Shown here one piece after another: positions 1 to 5,480 of a stretch of DNA of 5,480 bases. A model generated the notes under the pieces. It saw only the letters and a program-made list of their open reading frames with translations, was not told the DNA's origin and ran no database searches. Made by a program: the position numbers and the translations under genes. This stretch comes from Bacillota bacterium (GTDB lineage Bacteria > Bacillota > GCA-003054495 > Carboxydocellales > JAJZTU01). The DNA is taken from positions 1-5,480 of the forward strand of contig JAJZTU010000234.1 of the NCBI GenBank assembly GCA_021848765.1, given 5' to 3'. The number at the start of each line of letters is the position of its first letter. Positions within the stretch are counted from its first letter, which is position 1.

Positions 1-337
1 TACCGAGGTGGATGCATACAAGACCGTACTGGGTGAAGGTAATGCCGACATTATGCGCGAACTCTTCATTAAGAAAAAAATACATATTGTTACCTTTACC
101 AGTTCTTCCACGGTAAAAAATTTCGTCAAGCTGTTAAATACTCCTGACTATCTGGAACTGCTCTCCGGAGTAACTGTCGCCTGCATCGGGCCCATTACCG
201 CTGATACTGCCCGGGGGCTGGGGCTTCACGTGGATGTTGAAGCTAAGCAATATACAATACCGGGTTTGCTGCAGGCAATTGTCGAATATATTGGCAGTAA
301 GGAGGGAAAGGCATGGGATTTCCAATTACCCGGATGA
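1..337 (+). CDS. hemD: Uroporphyrinogen-III synthase, C-terminal part (5' end outside window)
   Basis: This is the last 112 or so codons of a gene entering from the left; the frame is open from base 2 and stops at TGA 335-337. HemD cyclises hydroxymethylbilane to uroporphyrinogen III with inversion of ring D, in the cytoplasm, at the branch point to heme, siroheme and cobalamin. Visible family marks are an early V-x-x-Y-x-T segment (VDAYKT), the FTSSSTVKNF stretch, and ACIGPITADTARGLGL followed by VDVEAKQYTIPGLLQAI, all typical of the second HemD lobe. The GTG at 8-10 is internal and not a start. In many anaerobic Firmicutes HemD is fused to the methyltransferase CobA; the missing 5' part would decide this. 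The 3' end overlaps hemB by 25 bases, which suggests translational coupling. Family call is confident; the fusion state is unknown. Confidence 0.9.
   Translation, partial: TEVDAYKTVLGEGNADIMRELFIKKKIHIVTFTSSSTVKNFVKLLNTPDYLELLSGVTVACIGPITADTARGLGLHVDVEAKQYTIPGLLQAIVEYIGSKEGKAWDFQLPG
299..306 (+). promoter_or_regulatory. Ribosome binding site of hemB
   Basis: AAGGAGGG lies inside the end of hemD, six bases before the ATG at 313. It is a near-complete anti-SD match and fixes the hemB start inside the upstream gene, so ribosomes finishing hemD pass over it. Confidence 0.85.
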
Positions 338-1284
338 GAAGGCTGAGAGGGAATGAAAATCTCCGGCGCCTGGTCAGGGAAAATCAGTTATCAGTTGATA
401 ATCTGGTGTACCCGTTGTTTGCGACTAACGGCCAAGGTGTTAAAAATCCGGTGGGTTCAATGCCCGGTGTCTTTCAGATGTCGGTTGACAATATTGTTGC
501 GGAAGCAAAAGAAGTACAGAACTTGGGCATTCCTGCCATTCTCCTCTTTGGTATTCCGGATTATAAAGATGAGGTTGGTTCGGCTGCCTATGATGACAAC
601 GAAGCAGTCCAACGGGCTGTACGCGCTGTCAAAGAAGCCTGCCCCGGTATTTTGGTAATTACCGATGTCTGCTTATGTGAATATACCAGCCATGGCCACT
701 GTGGCATTATTAAAGATGGTAATGTACTCAATGACCCCACTCTTGAATTATTAGCCAAGACTGCGCTTTCACATGCTCAGGCCGGAGCTGATCTAGTGGC
801 TCCTTCTGATATGATGGACGGCAGGGTGGGAGCTATCAGGCAAGCTCTTGATGCTACTGGCTTTAGCGGTGTACCTGTAATGGCCTATTCAGCAAAATAT
901 GCATCCGGTTACTATGGACCCTTCCGGGAGGTTGCGGAATCAACCCCCCAGTTTGGCGACCGCAGGGGTTACCAGATGGACCCCGCCAATGGTAATGAGG
1001 CATTACGGGAAACCCTCCTGGATATTGAGGAGGGGGCGGACATTGTCATGGTCAAGCCGGCCCTGGCTTATATGGATATTATCCGGAGGGTTAAAGATGC
1101 CTTTGGCCTGCCTGTAGCCGCTTATAATGTCAGCGGGGAATATTCCATGGTAAAAGCAGCTGCCCAAAACGGCTGGATTGATGAACAAAGGATTGTACTG
1201 GAAACCTTGACAGGCATGAAACGTGCAGGAGCTGATATCATTATCACCTACCATGCCAAGGATATCGCCAAGTGGCAGGGCTAA
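313..1284 (+). CDS. hemB: Porphobilinogen synthase (delta-aminolevulinic acid dehydratase)
   Basis: HemB condenses two 5-aminolevulinate molecules to porphobilinogen, the second committed step of tetrapyrrole synthesis, as a cytoplasmic TIM-barrel enzyme that is usually octameric. The 323-residue length is normal for bacterial HemB. The two Schiff-base lysines are visible: K195 in MAYSAKYASGYYGPF and K248 in VMVKPALAYMD. The metal site DVCLCEYTSHGHCG carries all three cysteines (C120, C122, C130), so this is the zinc-cysteine type rather than the aspartate-rich magnesium type. The conserved APSDMMDGR (163-171) and STPQFGDRRGYQMDPAN (210-226) segments are also present. The start is ATG 313, six bases after a strong AAGGAGGG, and it overlaps the end of hemD. 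hemL follows after 77 bases in the same operon. Nothing is missing or broken. Confidence 0.98.
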   Translation: MGFPITRMRRLRGNENLRRLVRENQLSVDNLVYPLFATNGQGVKNPVGSMPGVFQMSVDNIVAEAKEVQNLGIPAILLFGIPDYKDEVGSAAYDDNEAVQRAVRAVKEACPGILVITDVCLCEYTSHGHCGIIKDGNVLNDPTLELLAKTALSHAQAGADLVAPSDMMDGRVGAIRQALDATGFSGVPVMAYSAKYASGYYGPFREVAESTPQFGDRRGYQMDPANGNEALRETLLDIEEGADIVMVKPALAYMDIIRRVKDAFGLPVAAYNVSGEYSMVKAAAQNGWIDEQRIVLETLTGMKRAGADIIITYHAKDIAKWQG

Positions 1285-1344
1285 GCCAGTGGACGTTGAG
1301 GGTAACCACCCCACCAGGCGGACCAGAGGGATTAGAACATTTTT

Positions 1345-1354
1345 AAGGAAGGTG
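1345..1354 (+). promoter_or_regulatory. Ribosome binding site that sets the GTG start of hemL
   Basis: AAGGAAGGTG ends seven bases before GTG 1362. No in-frame ATG lies close by (the ATG at 1375 is out of frame), so this site decides the GTG start. The rest of the 77-base gap (1285-1361) shows no convincing promoter or terminator. Confidence 0.8.
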
Positions 1355-1361
1355 AAGAATT

Positions 1362-2654
1362 GTGCATAATGGTTATGCCAAGTCGGTTGAGCTTTTTGAA
1401 GAAGCCAGGCAGTATATACCAGGTGGGGTTAACAGTCCGGTAAGGGCGTTCAAATCAGTAGGCCTTAACCCGGTATTTATTGAGCGGGGGCAGGGTTCAT
1501 ATATTTTCGATGTTGACGGAAACCAATACATTGACTATGTCGGGTCTTGGGGTCCTTTAATCCTGGGCCACTGTCATCCGAAGGTTACCGAAGCTTTAGC
1601 AGAGTATCTGAGCAAGGGAACCAGCTATGGCGCTCCTACCGAGTTGGAAACTATTTTGGCCAAAATGATTATTGAGAGAGTCCCGTCAGTAGAGATGGTG
1701 CGTATGGTTAACTCGGGAACAGAGGCTACTATGAGCGCCTTACGCCTGGCCAGGGGATATACAGGGCGCAGCAAAATAGTTAAGTTCGAAGGCTGTTACC
1801 ATGGCCATGCCGATTCCCTGCTCATCAAAGCCGGTTCAGGAGCCTTGACCTTGGGAGTACCTACCAGCCCGGGTGTGCCTGCTAATATTGCCGCTAATAC
1901 CATTACTGCGCCTTTTAATGACCTGGAGACCCTAAGTAAGATTTTTGAGCAGGAAGGTCAGGATATTGCGGCTGTCATTATCGAACCCATCTCCGGAAAC
2001 ATGGGGGTTGTGCCTCCGCTTCCAGGTTACCTGGAAGGTGTACGCAAGCTAACTCGTGATTTCGGAGCGCTCCTGATTTTTGACGAAGTAATGACCGGCT
2101 TCCGGGTAGCTTATGGCTGTGCCCAGGCGCTCTATAATATTGACCCTGATTTGACTTGTTTCGGCAAGGTCATCGGGGGAGGCCTGCCGGTCGGGGCCTA
2201 CGGAGGGAAAAAGGCAATTATGGAACAAATCTCTCCTGCCGGACCAATCTACCAGGCAGGTACCTTGTCCGGCAATCCCCTGGCCATGACCGCCGGGATC
2301 AAGACCTTGGAAGTATTGGGTGAGCCCGGAGTTTATGAGCAACTGGAAAAACAGTCTGCCAAACTGGCCGACGGTTTGGAACAGGCTGCCAAAGAGGTGG
2401 GAGTAACCTGCACCTTCAATAGAGTGGGTTCAATGGTGTGTACCTTTTTCACCGGGGAGAAGGTAATTGATTATAAGACAGCTACTACCGCTGATACTGC
2501 TAAGTTTGCCGGCTTCTTTCAAAAAATGCTGGAATTGGGAGTATACCTGGCGCCTTCCCAGTTTGAGGCTGCCTTTGTTGCCCTGACCCATTCTGATGAG
2601 GATATTCAGAAGACCATCGAAGCCGGTTATGAAGCCTTTTCTGCAGTGAAGTAG
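1362..2654 (+). CDS. hemL: Glutamate-1-semialdehyde 2,1-aminomutase
   Basis: HemL is the PLP enzyme that moves the amino group of glutamate-1-semialdehyde to give 5-aminolevulinate, the last step of the C5 route after glutamyl-tRNA reductase (HemA). It is a cytoplasmic dimer of class-III aminotransferase fold. The 430 residues match the family length. The PLP lysine is K269 in CFGKVIGGGLPVGAYGG; the cofactor-ring aspartate is D241 in LIFDEVMTGFR; NSGTEA (117-122) forms the phosphate-binding turn; the GCYHGHADS loop (144-152) is also family-typical. N-terminal PGGVNSPVRAF (20-30) is diagnostic of HemL against other class-III aminotransferases. The start is GTG with a good ribosome binding site. 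With hemB and hemD beside it, the window covers early steps of the pathway. A small cytochrome gene follows 19 bases after the stop. Complete and intact. Confidence 0.98.
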   Translation: MHNGYAKSVELFEEARQYIPGGVNSPVRAFKSVGLNPVFIERGQGSYIFDVDGNQYIDYVGSWGPLILGHCHPKVTEALAEYLSKGTSYGAPTELETILAKMIIERVPSVEMVRMVNSGTEATMSALRLARGYTGRSKIVKFEGCYHGHADSLLIKAGSGALTLGVPTSPGVPANIAANTITAPFNDLETLSKIFEQEGQDIAAVIIEPISGNMGVVPPLPGYLEGVRKLTRDFGALLIFDEVMTGFRVAYGCAQALYNIDPDLTCFGKVIGGGLPVGAYGGKKAIMEQISPAGPIYQAGTLSGNPLAMTAGIKTLEVLGEPGVYEQLEKQSAKLADGLEQAAKEVGVTCTFNRVGSMVCTFFTGEKVIDYKTATTADTAKFAGFFQKMLELGVYLAPSQFEAAFVALTHSDEDIQKTIEAGYEAFSAVK

Positions 2655-2673
2655 TCTTTGCAAGGATAGGGGG

Positions 2674-2934
2674 ATGGCTGTGGACCGTAAACATATGGGG
2701 ACTGTTGCTATTATGCTGGCCCTGATAGCGGTAATCTACATGTCAACTACGGAGAATTTAAAGGATAACCCTCACCCGCCCAGGGAGGAATGGATAAAAA
2801 AGCACAAAATTACTGTTCAGCGTAATGGCAACCCCCAGAGATTTTGTCTGAAATGTCACGATAAGCGGGGAGAAACCAAAGAAAAATTCTGTAATGCCTG
2901 CCATGTAAAATCCGGTGTGAAGAAATTGGATTAA
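2674..2934 (+). CDS. Small membrane-anchored dihaem c-type cytochrome candidate
   Basis: This 86-residue protein is not one I can name to a characterised family. It has a short basic N-terminus (R5, K6), a single hydrophobic helix at about residues 9-23 with no obvious cleavage site, and a hydrophilic Lys-rich domain. That domain has two CXXCH heme-attachment motifs, FCLKCH (C58, C61, H62) and FCNACH (C73, C76, H77), only ten residues apart. Outside the membrane two further histidines, H34 and H44, could be the distal ligands, so bis-His dihaem is possible; this is inference. The W-x3-H then C-x2-C-H arrangement resembles single modules of multihaem cytochromes. Likely location is the outer face of the cytoplasmic membrane, in electron transfer. 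The start ATG 2674 follows AAGGATAGGGGG; an internal ATG at 2695 has no ribosome site. It is close behind hemL with no terminator, so co-transcription is likely. A non-heme metal-binding role is the main alternative. Confidence 0.75.
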   Translation: MAVDRKHMGTVAIMLALIAVIYMSTTENLKDNPHPPREEWIKKHKITVQRNGNPQRFCLKCHDKRGETKEKFCNACHVKSGVKKLD

Positions 2935-2963
2935 TCTCCAGGTATATTGGAGGAAATTAGCGC

Positions 2964-2981
2964 GATTTGTAGAAGCAAATC
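2964..2981 (+). repeat. Small hairpin in the cheR leader
   Basis: GATTTG and CAAATC form a perfect 6-base-pair stem around a TAGAAG loop, 33 bases before the cheR ATG. No T-run follows, so it is not a terminator. It could be an RNA processing or stability element between the cytochrome gene and cheR, or chance. The rest of the 80-base gap holds only Shine-Dalgarno-like purine runs. Confidence 0.35.
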
Positions 2982-2997
2982 AGCAAAGCCCGAGCGG

Positions 2998-3005
2998 AGG
3001 AGAGG
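2998..3005 (+). promoter_or_regulatory. Ribosome binding site of cheR
   Basis: AGGAGAGG ends nine bases before ATG 3015 and is part of a longer GGAGGAGAGG run. It supports the chosen start. Confidence 0.7.
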
Positions 3006-3014
3006 CGTCAAAAA

Positions 3015-3791
3015 ATGGCTGATGCATATCTTGACTTTATTCGAAGCGTTTACCGGATTACCGGATTAGATTTAAACCAGTATAAACGTCCCCAAATGGA
3101 GCGAAGAATTTTAAGTTTGATGCGTTCGGTCGGGGTGAATAACCTGGCCGACTATGCGGTGTTACTCCAGAAGGATAAGAATCAGTTGGATAAGTTTATT
3201 AATCATCTGACTATTAATGTCTCTGAGTTTTATCGTAACCCCGGCCAGTGGGAAGTATTGGCACAACAAATCCTACCCCAGTTGATCAAGAAGAATTCCA
3301 GTTTGAAAATCTGGAGTGCAGGCTGCTCGACCGGTGAGGAACCTTATACTTTGGCCATGGTGTTATCCGAACTGGATACAAAGGGCAATCACCAAATCGT
3401 AGCTACCGATGTCGATCAGGAGGTCTTAAAAAGAGCCCAGGAAGGCATCTACAATATTAAAGCAGCGGTCAATTTACCCAAGAACTACCTTGCCAGGTAT
3501 TTTGACCGGGACGGCGAGGTAATCAGGGTTAAGGACAGCTTGAAAAAATTAATTAAATTTAAGTGGCACAACCTATTGACAGATACCATTGAAAATAATG
3601 TGGATTTGCTGGTTTGCCGTAATGTGGTCATCTACTTTACGGAAGAGGCCAAGGCTAGCCTTTATCGTAAATTTCACCAGTCATTGAAGCCAAATGGGAT
3701 GCTGTTTATCGGCAGCACTGAACAGATTTTCCAACCCCAGGAAATTGGCTTCAAGCCTGCGGCCATGTTTTTCTACCAGAAAATCAGTTAG
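3015..3791 (+). CDS. cheR: CheR-type chemoreceptor glutamate O-methyltransferase
   Basis: CheR transfers the methyl group of S-adenosylmethionine to glutamates of methyl-accepting chemotaxis proteins, tuning adaptation against the methylesterase CheB; it acts in the cytoplasm at receptor arrays. The 258 residues are near family length. The N-terminal helical CheR domain spans about 1-70 and includes the basic ERRILSLMRSVG helix (29-40). NVSEFYRNPGQW (68-79) is the conserved linker region. The SAM-binding motif I is KIWSAGCSTGEEPYTLAM (98-115); ATDVDQEVLKRA (130-141) carries the acidic ribose-binding residue; CRNVVIYF (201-208) and the LKPNGMLFIGSTE strand (224-236) finish the Rossmann domain. 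No C-terminal TPR or other fusion is present. No other chemotaxis gene is in view, so it is an orphan here. It may be read through from the hem unit, since no terminator precedes it; a strong terminator follows. Confidence 0.95.
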   Translation: MADAYLDFIRSVYRITGLDLNQYKRPQMERRILSLMRSVGVNNLADYAVLLQKDKNQLDKFINHLTINVSEFYRNPGQWEVLAQQILPQLIKKNSSLKIWSAGCSTGEEPYTLAMVLSELDTKGNHQIVATDVDQEVLKRAQEGIYNIKAAVNLPKNYLARYFDRDGEVIRVKDSLKKLIKFKWHNLLTDTIENNVDLLVCRNVVIYFTEEAKASLYRKFHQSLKPNGMLFIGSTEQIFQPQEIGFKPAAMFFYQKIS

Positions 3792-3800
3792 TTCGGAAAA

Positions 3801-3815
3801 GTGGTTATTAACCAC
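3801..3815. repeat. 15-base perfect palindrome after cheR
   Basis: GTGGTTATTAACCAC is self-complementary over seven bases each side of a central T, ten bases after the cheR stop. As RNA it gives a 6-bp stem with a three-base loop; as DNA it has operator-like symmetry. No T-run follows it directly. It sits 12 bases before the intrinsic terminator, so it may simply protect the 3' end of the message. Confidence 0.5.
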
Positions 3816-3827
3816 GTAGTTCAGGCT

Positions 3828-3855
3828 AACGTCCCTAAATCAGGGGCGTTTTTTT
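3828..3855 (+). terminator. Intrinsic (rho-independent) terminator closing the cheR unit
   Basis: AACGTCCCT pairs with AGGGGCGTT (nine pairs, one a G-U wobble) around an AAATC loop, running straight into seven T residues ending at 3855. It separates the hem-cytochrome-cheR genes from the downstream FtsA-like gene and implies a new promoter after it. Confidence 0.92.
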
Positions 3856-3867
3856 GTTCAGGAATAT

Positions 3868-3896
3868 AAAGGAATTTGTTCGGATTAGTCGAATAA
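3868..3896 (+). promoter_or_regulatory. Sigma-H type promoter candidate
   Basis: The -35 element AAAGGAATT fits the Bacillus subtilis sigma-H consensus RNAGGAWWW at every position. After an 11-base spacer, GTCGAATAA fits the -10 consensus RNNGAATWW at every position. The 11-base spacer is the same as in the B. subtilis spoVG sigma-H promoter as I recall it. Transcription would start near 3902-3904, giving a leader of about 45 bases before the ATG at 3949. It lies just after the terminator, where a promoter is needed, and no good sigma-A pair is visible. TAGTCGAA (3886-3893), one base off a Spo0A box, overlaps the -10. The match is seen; its use is inferred. Confidence 0.65.
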
Positions 3897-3931
3897 TCTT
3901 GATATGTTAAATTAGAACTGTTCAGATAGGC

Positions 3932-3939
3932 AGGAGGAG
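3932..3939 (+). promoter_or_regulatory. Ribosome binding site of the FtsA-like gene
   Basis: AGGAGGAG ends nine bases before ATG 3949, a full-strength Firmicute site that fixes the start. Confidence 0.85.
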
Positions 3940-3948
3940 TTCGGGGTA

Positions 3949-5480
3949 ATGGTTAAAAAGTATATCTTTGCGCTGGACATTGGTACCCGGAGCGTGGTAG
4001 GGGTTATCCTTCAGGCTGTGGACAATAAGCTGAAGATTTTGGCCGCTGAAGCTGAGGAACACCACAACCGTTCTATGCAGGATGGACAGATTCATGATAT
4101 TGAGGAAGTAGCAAGGGTGGTGTCCCGGGTAAAGGACAGGTTGGAGAAGCGAGTAAAATATCCTCTTAAGGATGTGGCGGTTGCCGCAGCAGGTAGGGCT
4201 CTGAAGACTATCCGCTGCAGGGTTGAAACCGAAATTTCCCTTAATCAGGAGGTTGACCGGGAGGATGTTCTGGCCCTGGAGCTGCAAGGGGTCCAGGAAG
4301 CCCAAAGAAGGCTTCTGGAGGACCGGGAAACCCATGACCATAACTACCACTGTGTCGGTTATAGTGTTGTGCAGTATTTGCTTAACGGCCAACGGATTAA
4401 GAACCTGCTGGGTCAGCGCGGTGAAACCATGGCCATCGAGGTTTTGGCTACCTTTTTGCCCAGAGAGGTAGTGGATTCCTTATTTGCCGTATTGGACAGG
4501 GCCGGCCTGGAGATGATCAGCCTAACCCTGGAGCCTATCGCTGCCAGTGAAGTGGTTATTCCGGAAAGTATGCGGCAGTTAAGCTTGGCCCTGGTTGATG
4601 TGGGGGCAGGCACTTCGGATATTGCTTTGTGTGCAGACGGCACTATGGCGGCCTATGCAATGGTCCCGGAAGCAGGGGATGAGATAACCGAGGCCCTTGC
4701 AGAAACTTATTTGCTGGATTTTCATGAAGCAGAAAGAGTAAAAAGACAGGCTAATCCCGGGGGAGTAATCAAATATACTGATGTGCTGGGTGCAAAGCAC
4801 AGCATACCTGCCGAACAGATTATCACCGACCTTGCTCCAAGGGTGGCTGGTCTGGCCGAAAAAATTGCCGAAAAAATCCTGACCCTGAGCCATAAACCAA
4901 TTCAGGCAGTGATTTGCATCGGGGGGGGCAGCTTAACTCCAGGGCTGTCCACGGCTTTGGCCGATATTCTGGGCCTGTCACCTCAGAGGGTGGCTATCAG
5001 GGGTAGGGAAGTAGTTGGTGTAGTAGGAGGTAAACACAAACAACTCCAGGGTCCGGATTCCATTACTCCTCTGGGAATTGCGGTAACTGCTTTTCGCGGT
5101 CACGGGTTAGGCTTCTCCAGGGTTAAGGTTAATGGCAGGCCGGTCCGTCTCTTCGAACTGAACCAAGGGACGGTAGCTGACGCTTTGTTGGCTGCAGGAC
5201 TGGATACCAGAAAACTCAATGGCAAGCCTGGCATGTCCTTAAGTGTCACTGTCAACCGGGAATTTAAAGTGGTTAAGGGCACCCTGGGATCACCTGCAAT
5301 AATTAAGGTCAATGGGCGGTCTGCCAGACTGGATACCAGAATAGTCAGCGGTGACGAGATACTAATCCAGGAAGCTGTTAACGGAAAGGATGCAGTTGGA
5401 ATTGTTAATGACGTTTTGCCGGAAATAAACGCAGACCGCTGGGTAACTCTAAATGGGCGTAAAATAATGCTTCGCCCCAT
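3949..5480 (+). CDS. FtsA-family actin-like ATPase with C-terminal extension (3' end outside window)
   Basis: The gene is open for 510 codons from ATG 3949 to the right edge with no stop. It belongs to the FtsA branch of the actin/Hsp70 ATPases. Phosphate-1 is ALDIGTRSVVG (8-18), phosphate-2 is VDVGAGTSDIAL (216-227) and the adenosine loop is CIGGGSLTPG (323-332). The FtsA-specific 1C/SHS2 insertion lies at about 75-165 (DVAVAAAGRALKT; YLLNGQRIKNLLGQRGE), and LTLEPIAASEVVIP (192-205) links into lobe 2. True FtsA tethers FtsZ to the membrane and is about 400-440 residues with an amphipathic C-terminal helix. Here the core ends near 383 and continues with at least 127 residues carrying three [VI]-x-[VL]-NGR strands (392, 452, 499). 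No ftsZ or ftsQ is nearby, so I infer a paralogue rather than the main divisome FtsA. PilM is a less likely alternative. A terminator and a sigma-H-like promoter precede it, suggesting expression at entry to stationary phase or sporulation. Confidence 0.88.
   Translation, partial: MVKKYIFALDIGTRSVVGVILQAVDNKLKILAAEAEEHHNRSMQDGQIHDIEEVARVVSRVKDRLEKRVKYPLKDVAVAAAGRALKTIRCRVETEISLNQEVDREDVLALELQGVQEAQRRLLEDRETHDHNYHCVGYSVVQYLLNGQRIKNLLGQRGETMAIEVLATFLPREVVDSLFAVLDRAGLEMISLTLEPIAASEVVIPESMRQLSLALVDVGAGTSDIALCADGTMAAYAMVPEAGDEITEALAETYLLDFHEAERVKRQANPGGVIKYTDVLGAKHSIPAEQIITDLAPRVAGLAEKIAEKILTLSHKPIQAVICIGGGSLTPGLSTALADILGLSPQRVAIRGREVVGVVGGKHKQLQGPDSITPLGIAVTAFRGHGLGFSRVKVNGRPVRLFELNQGTVADALLAAGLDTRKLNGKPGMSLSVTVNREFKVVKGTLGSPAIIKVNGRSARLDTRIVSGDEILIQEAVNGKDAVGIVNDVLPEINADRWVTLNGRKIMLRP

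Noticed and set aside
1285..1361. Possible promoter or terminator between hemB and hemL.
   Set aside because: No convincing -35/-10 pair and no stem followed by a T-run; the gap is taken as internal to the operon.
2964..3005. Partial resemblance to a cyclic-di-GMP-I riboswitch (AGCAAAGCC near a stem, upstream of cheR).
   Set aside because: Only the GCAAAGCC-like segment fits. The GAAA tetraloop, its receptor, the second long helix and the needed length are absent before the start codon.
3050..3068. Tandem 8-base repeat TTACCGGA x2 near the cheR start.
   Set aside because: It encodes VYRITGLDL, which fits the normal CheR N-terminus, so there is no need for a slippage or phase-variation explanation.
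3865..3904. Sigma-A style elements: TATAAA at 3865-3870, TTGTTC at 3876-3881, TTGATA at 3899-3904.
   Set aside because: None has a good partner at 16-18 bases. The sigma-H pair explains the region better.
3922..4392. Open frame of 156 codons on the minus strand.
   Set aside because: It lies opposite the FtsA-like gene, has no recognisable protein motif, and its own strand has no promoter or ribosome site; it is a shadow of the + strand gene.
5100..5480. Open frame on the minus strand to the right edge.
   Set aside because: Low-complexity Ser/Thr/Leu translation antisense to the FtsA-like tail; the + strand frame is continuous with the ATPase core, so the + strand is the real gene.
1..5480. 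Search by eye for tRNA, rRNA, CRISPR, insertion sequence ends or phage genes.
   Set aside because: None seen; the window is filled by intact same-strand genes with ordinary spacing.

Overview
The window looks like chromosome from a spore-forming, anaerobic-type Firmicute, possibly near the Peptococcaceae (Desulfotomaculum, Pelotomaculum or Thermincola-like). The pointers are moderate GC, strong AGGAGG-type ribosome binding sites, one GTG start, an intrinsic terminator with a T-run, the C5 (glutamate-derived) heme pathway, a small CXXCH cytochrome and a close match to a sigma-H promoter. The genus is a guess; the Firmicute assignment is firmer. All genes are on the + strand and the strand is almost fully coding, with no gap over 160 bases.

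Region 1 (1-2654) is the downstream part of a tetrapyrrole (heme/siroheme/cobalamin precursor) operon. It holds the C-terminal half of uroporphyrinogen-III synthase (hemD, cut by the left edge), then hemB (porphobilinogen synthase), overlapping hemD by 25 bases, then hemL (glutamate-1-semialdehyde aminomutase) with a GTG start. HemL makes 5-aminolevulinate, HemB condenses two of them to porphobilinogen, and HemD closes the macrocycle after HemC, which is not in view.

Region 2 (2674-2934) follows hemL by 19 bases. It is an 86-residue protein with one N-terminal membrane helix and two CXXCH motifs, best read as a membrane-anchored dihaem c-type cytochrome made from the operon that supplies its cofactor. 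No terminator separates it from hemL or from the next gene.

Region 3 (2935-3855) holds an 80-base leader with a small hairpin, a complete CheR-type protein-glutamate methyltransferase (cheR), a 15-base perfect palindrome and a clear intrinsic terminator that closes the left-hand transcription unit. No other chemotaxis gene is visible.

Region 4 (3856-5480) is a new transcription unit. A full match to the Bacillus sigma-H promoter consensus (3868-3896, 11-base spacer) lies about 50 bases upstream of a long gene for an FtsA-family actin-like ATPase. This gene is open to the right edge (510 residues seen, no stop). Its ATPase core ends near residue 383 and is followed by an unusual extension with three NGR-containing strand-like repeats. 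It is not beside ftsZ or ftsQ in this window, so it is probably a paralogue of the housekeeping FtsA. The sigma-H-driven FtsA-like protein with a novel tail is the most interesting item here.
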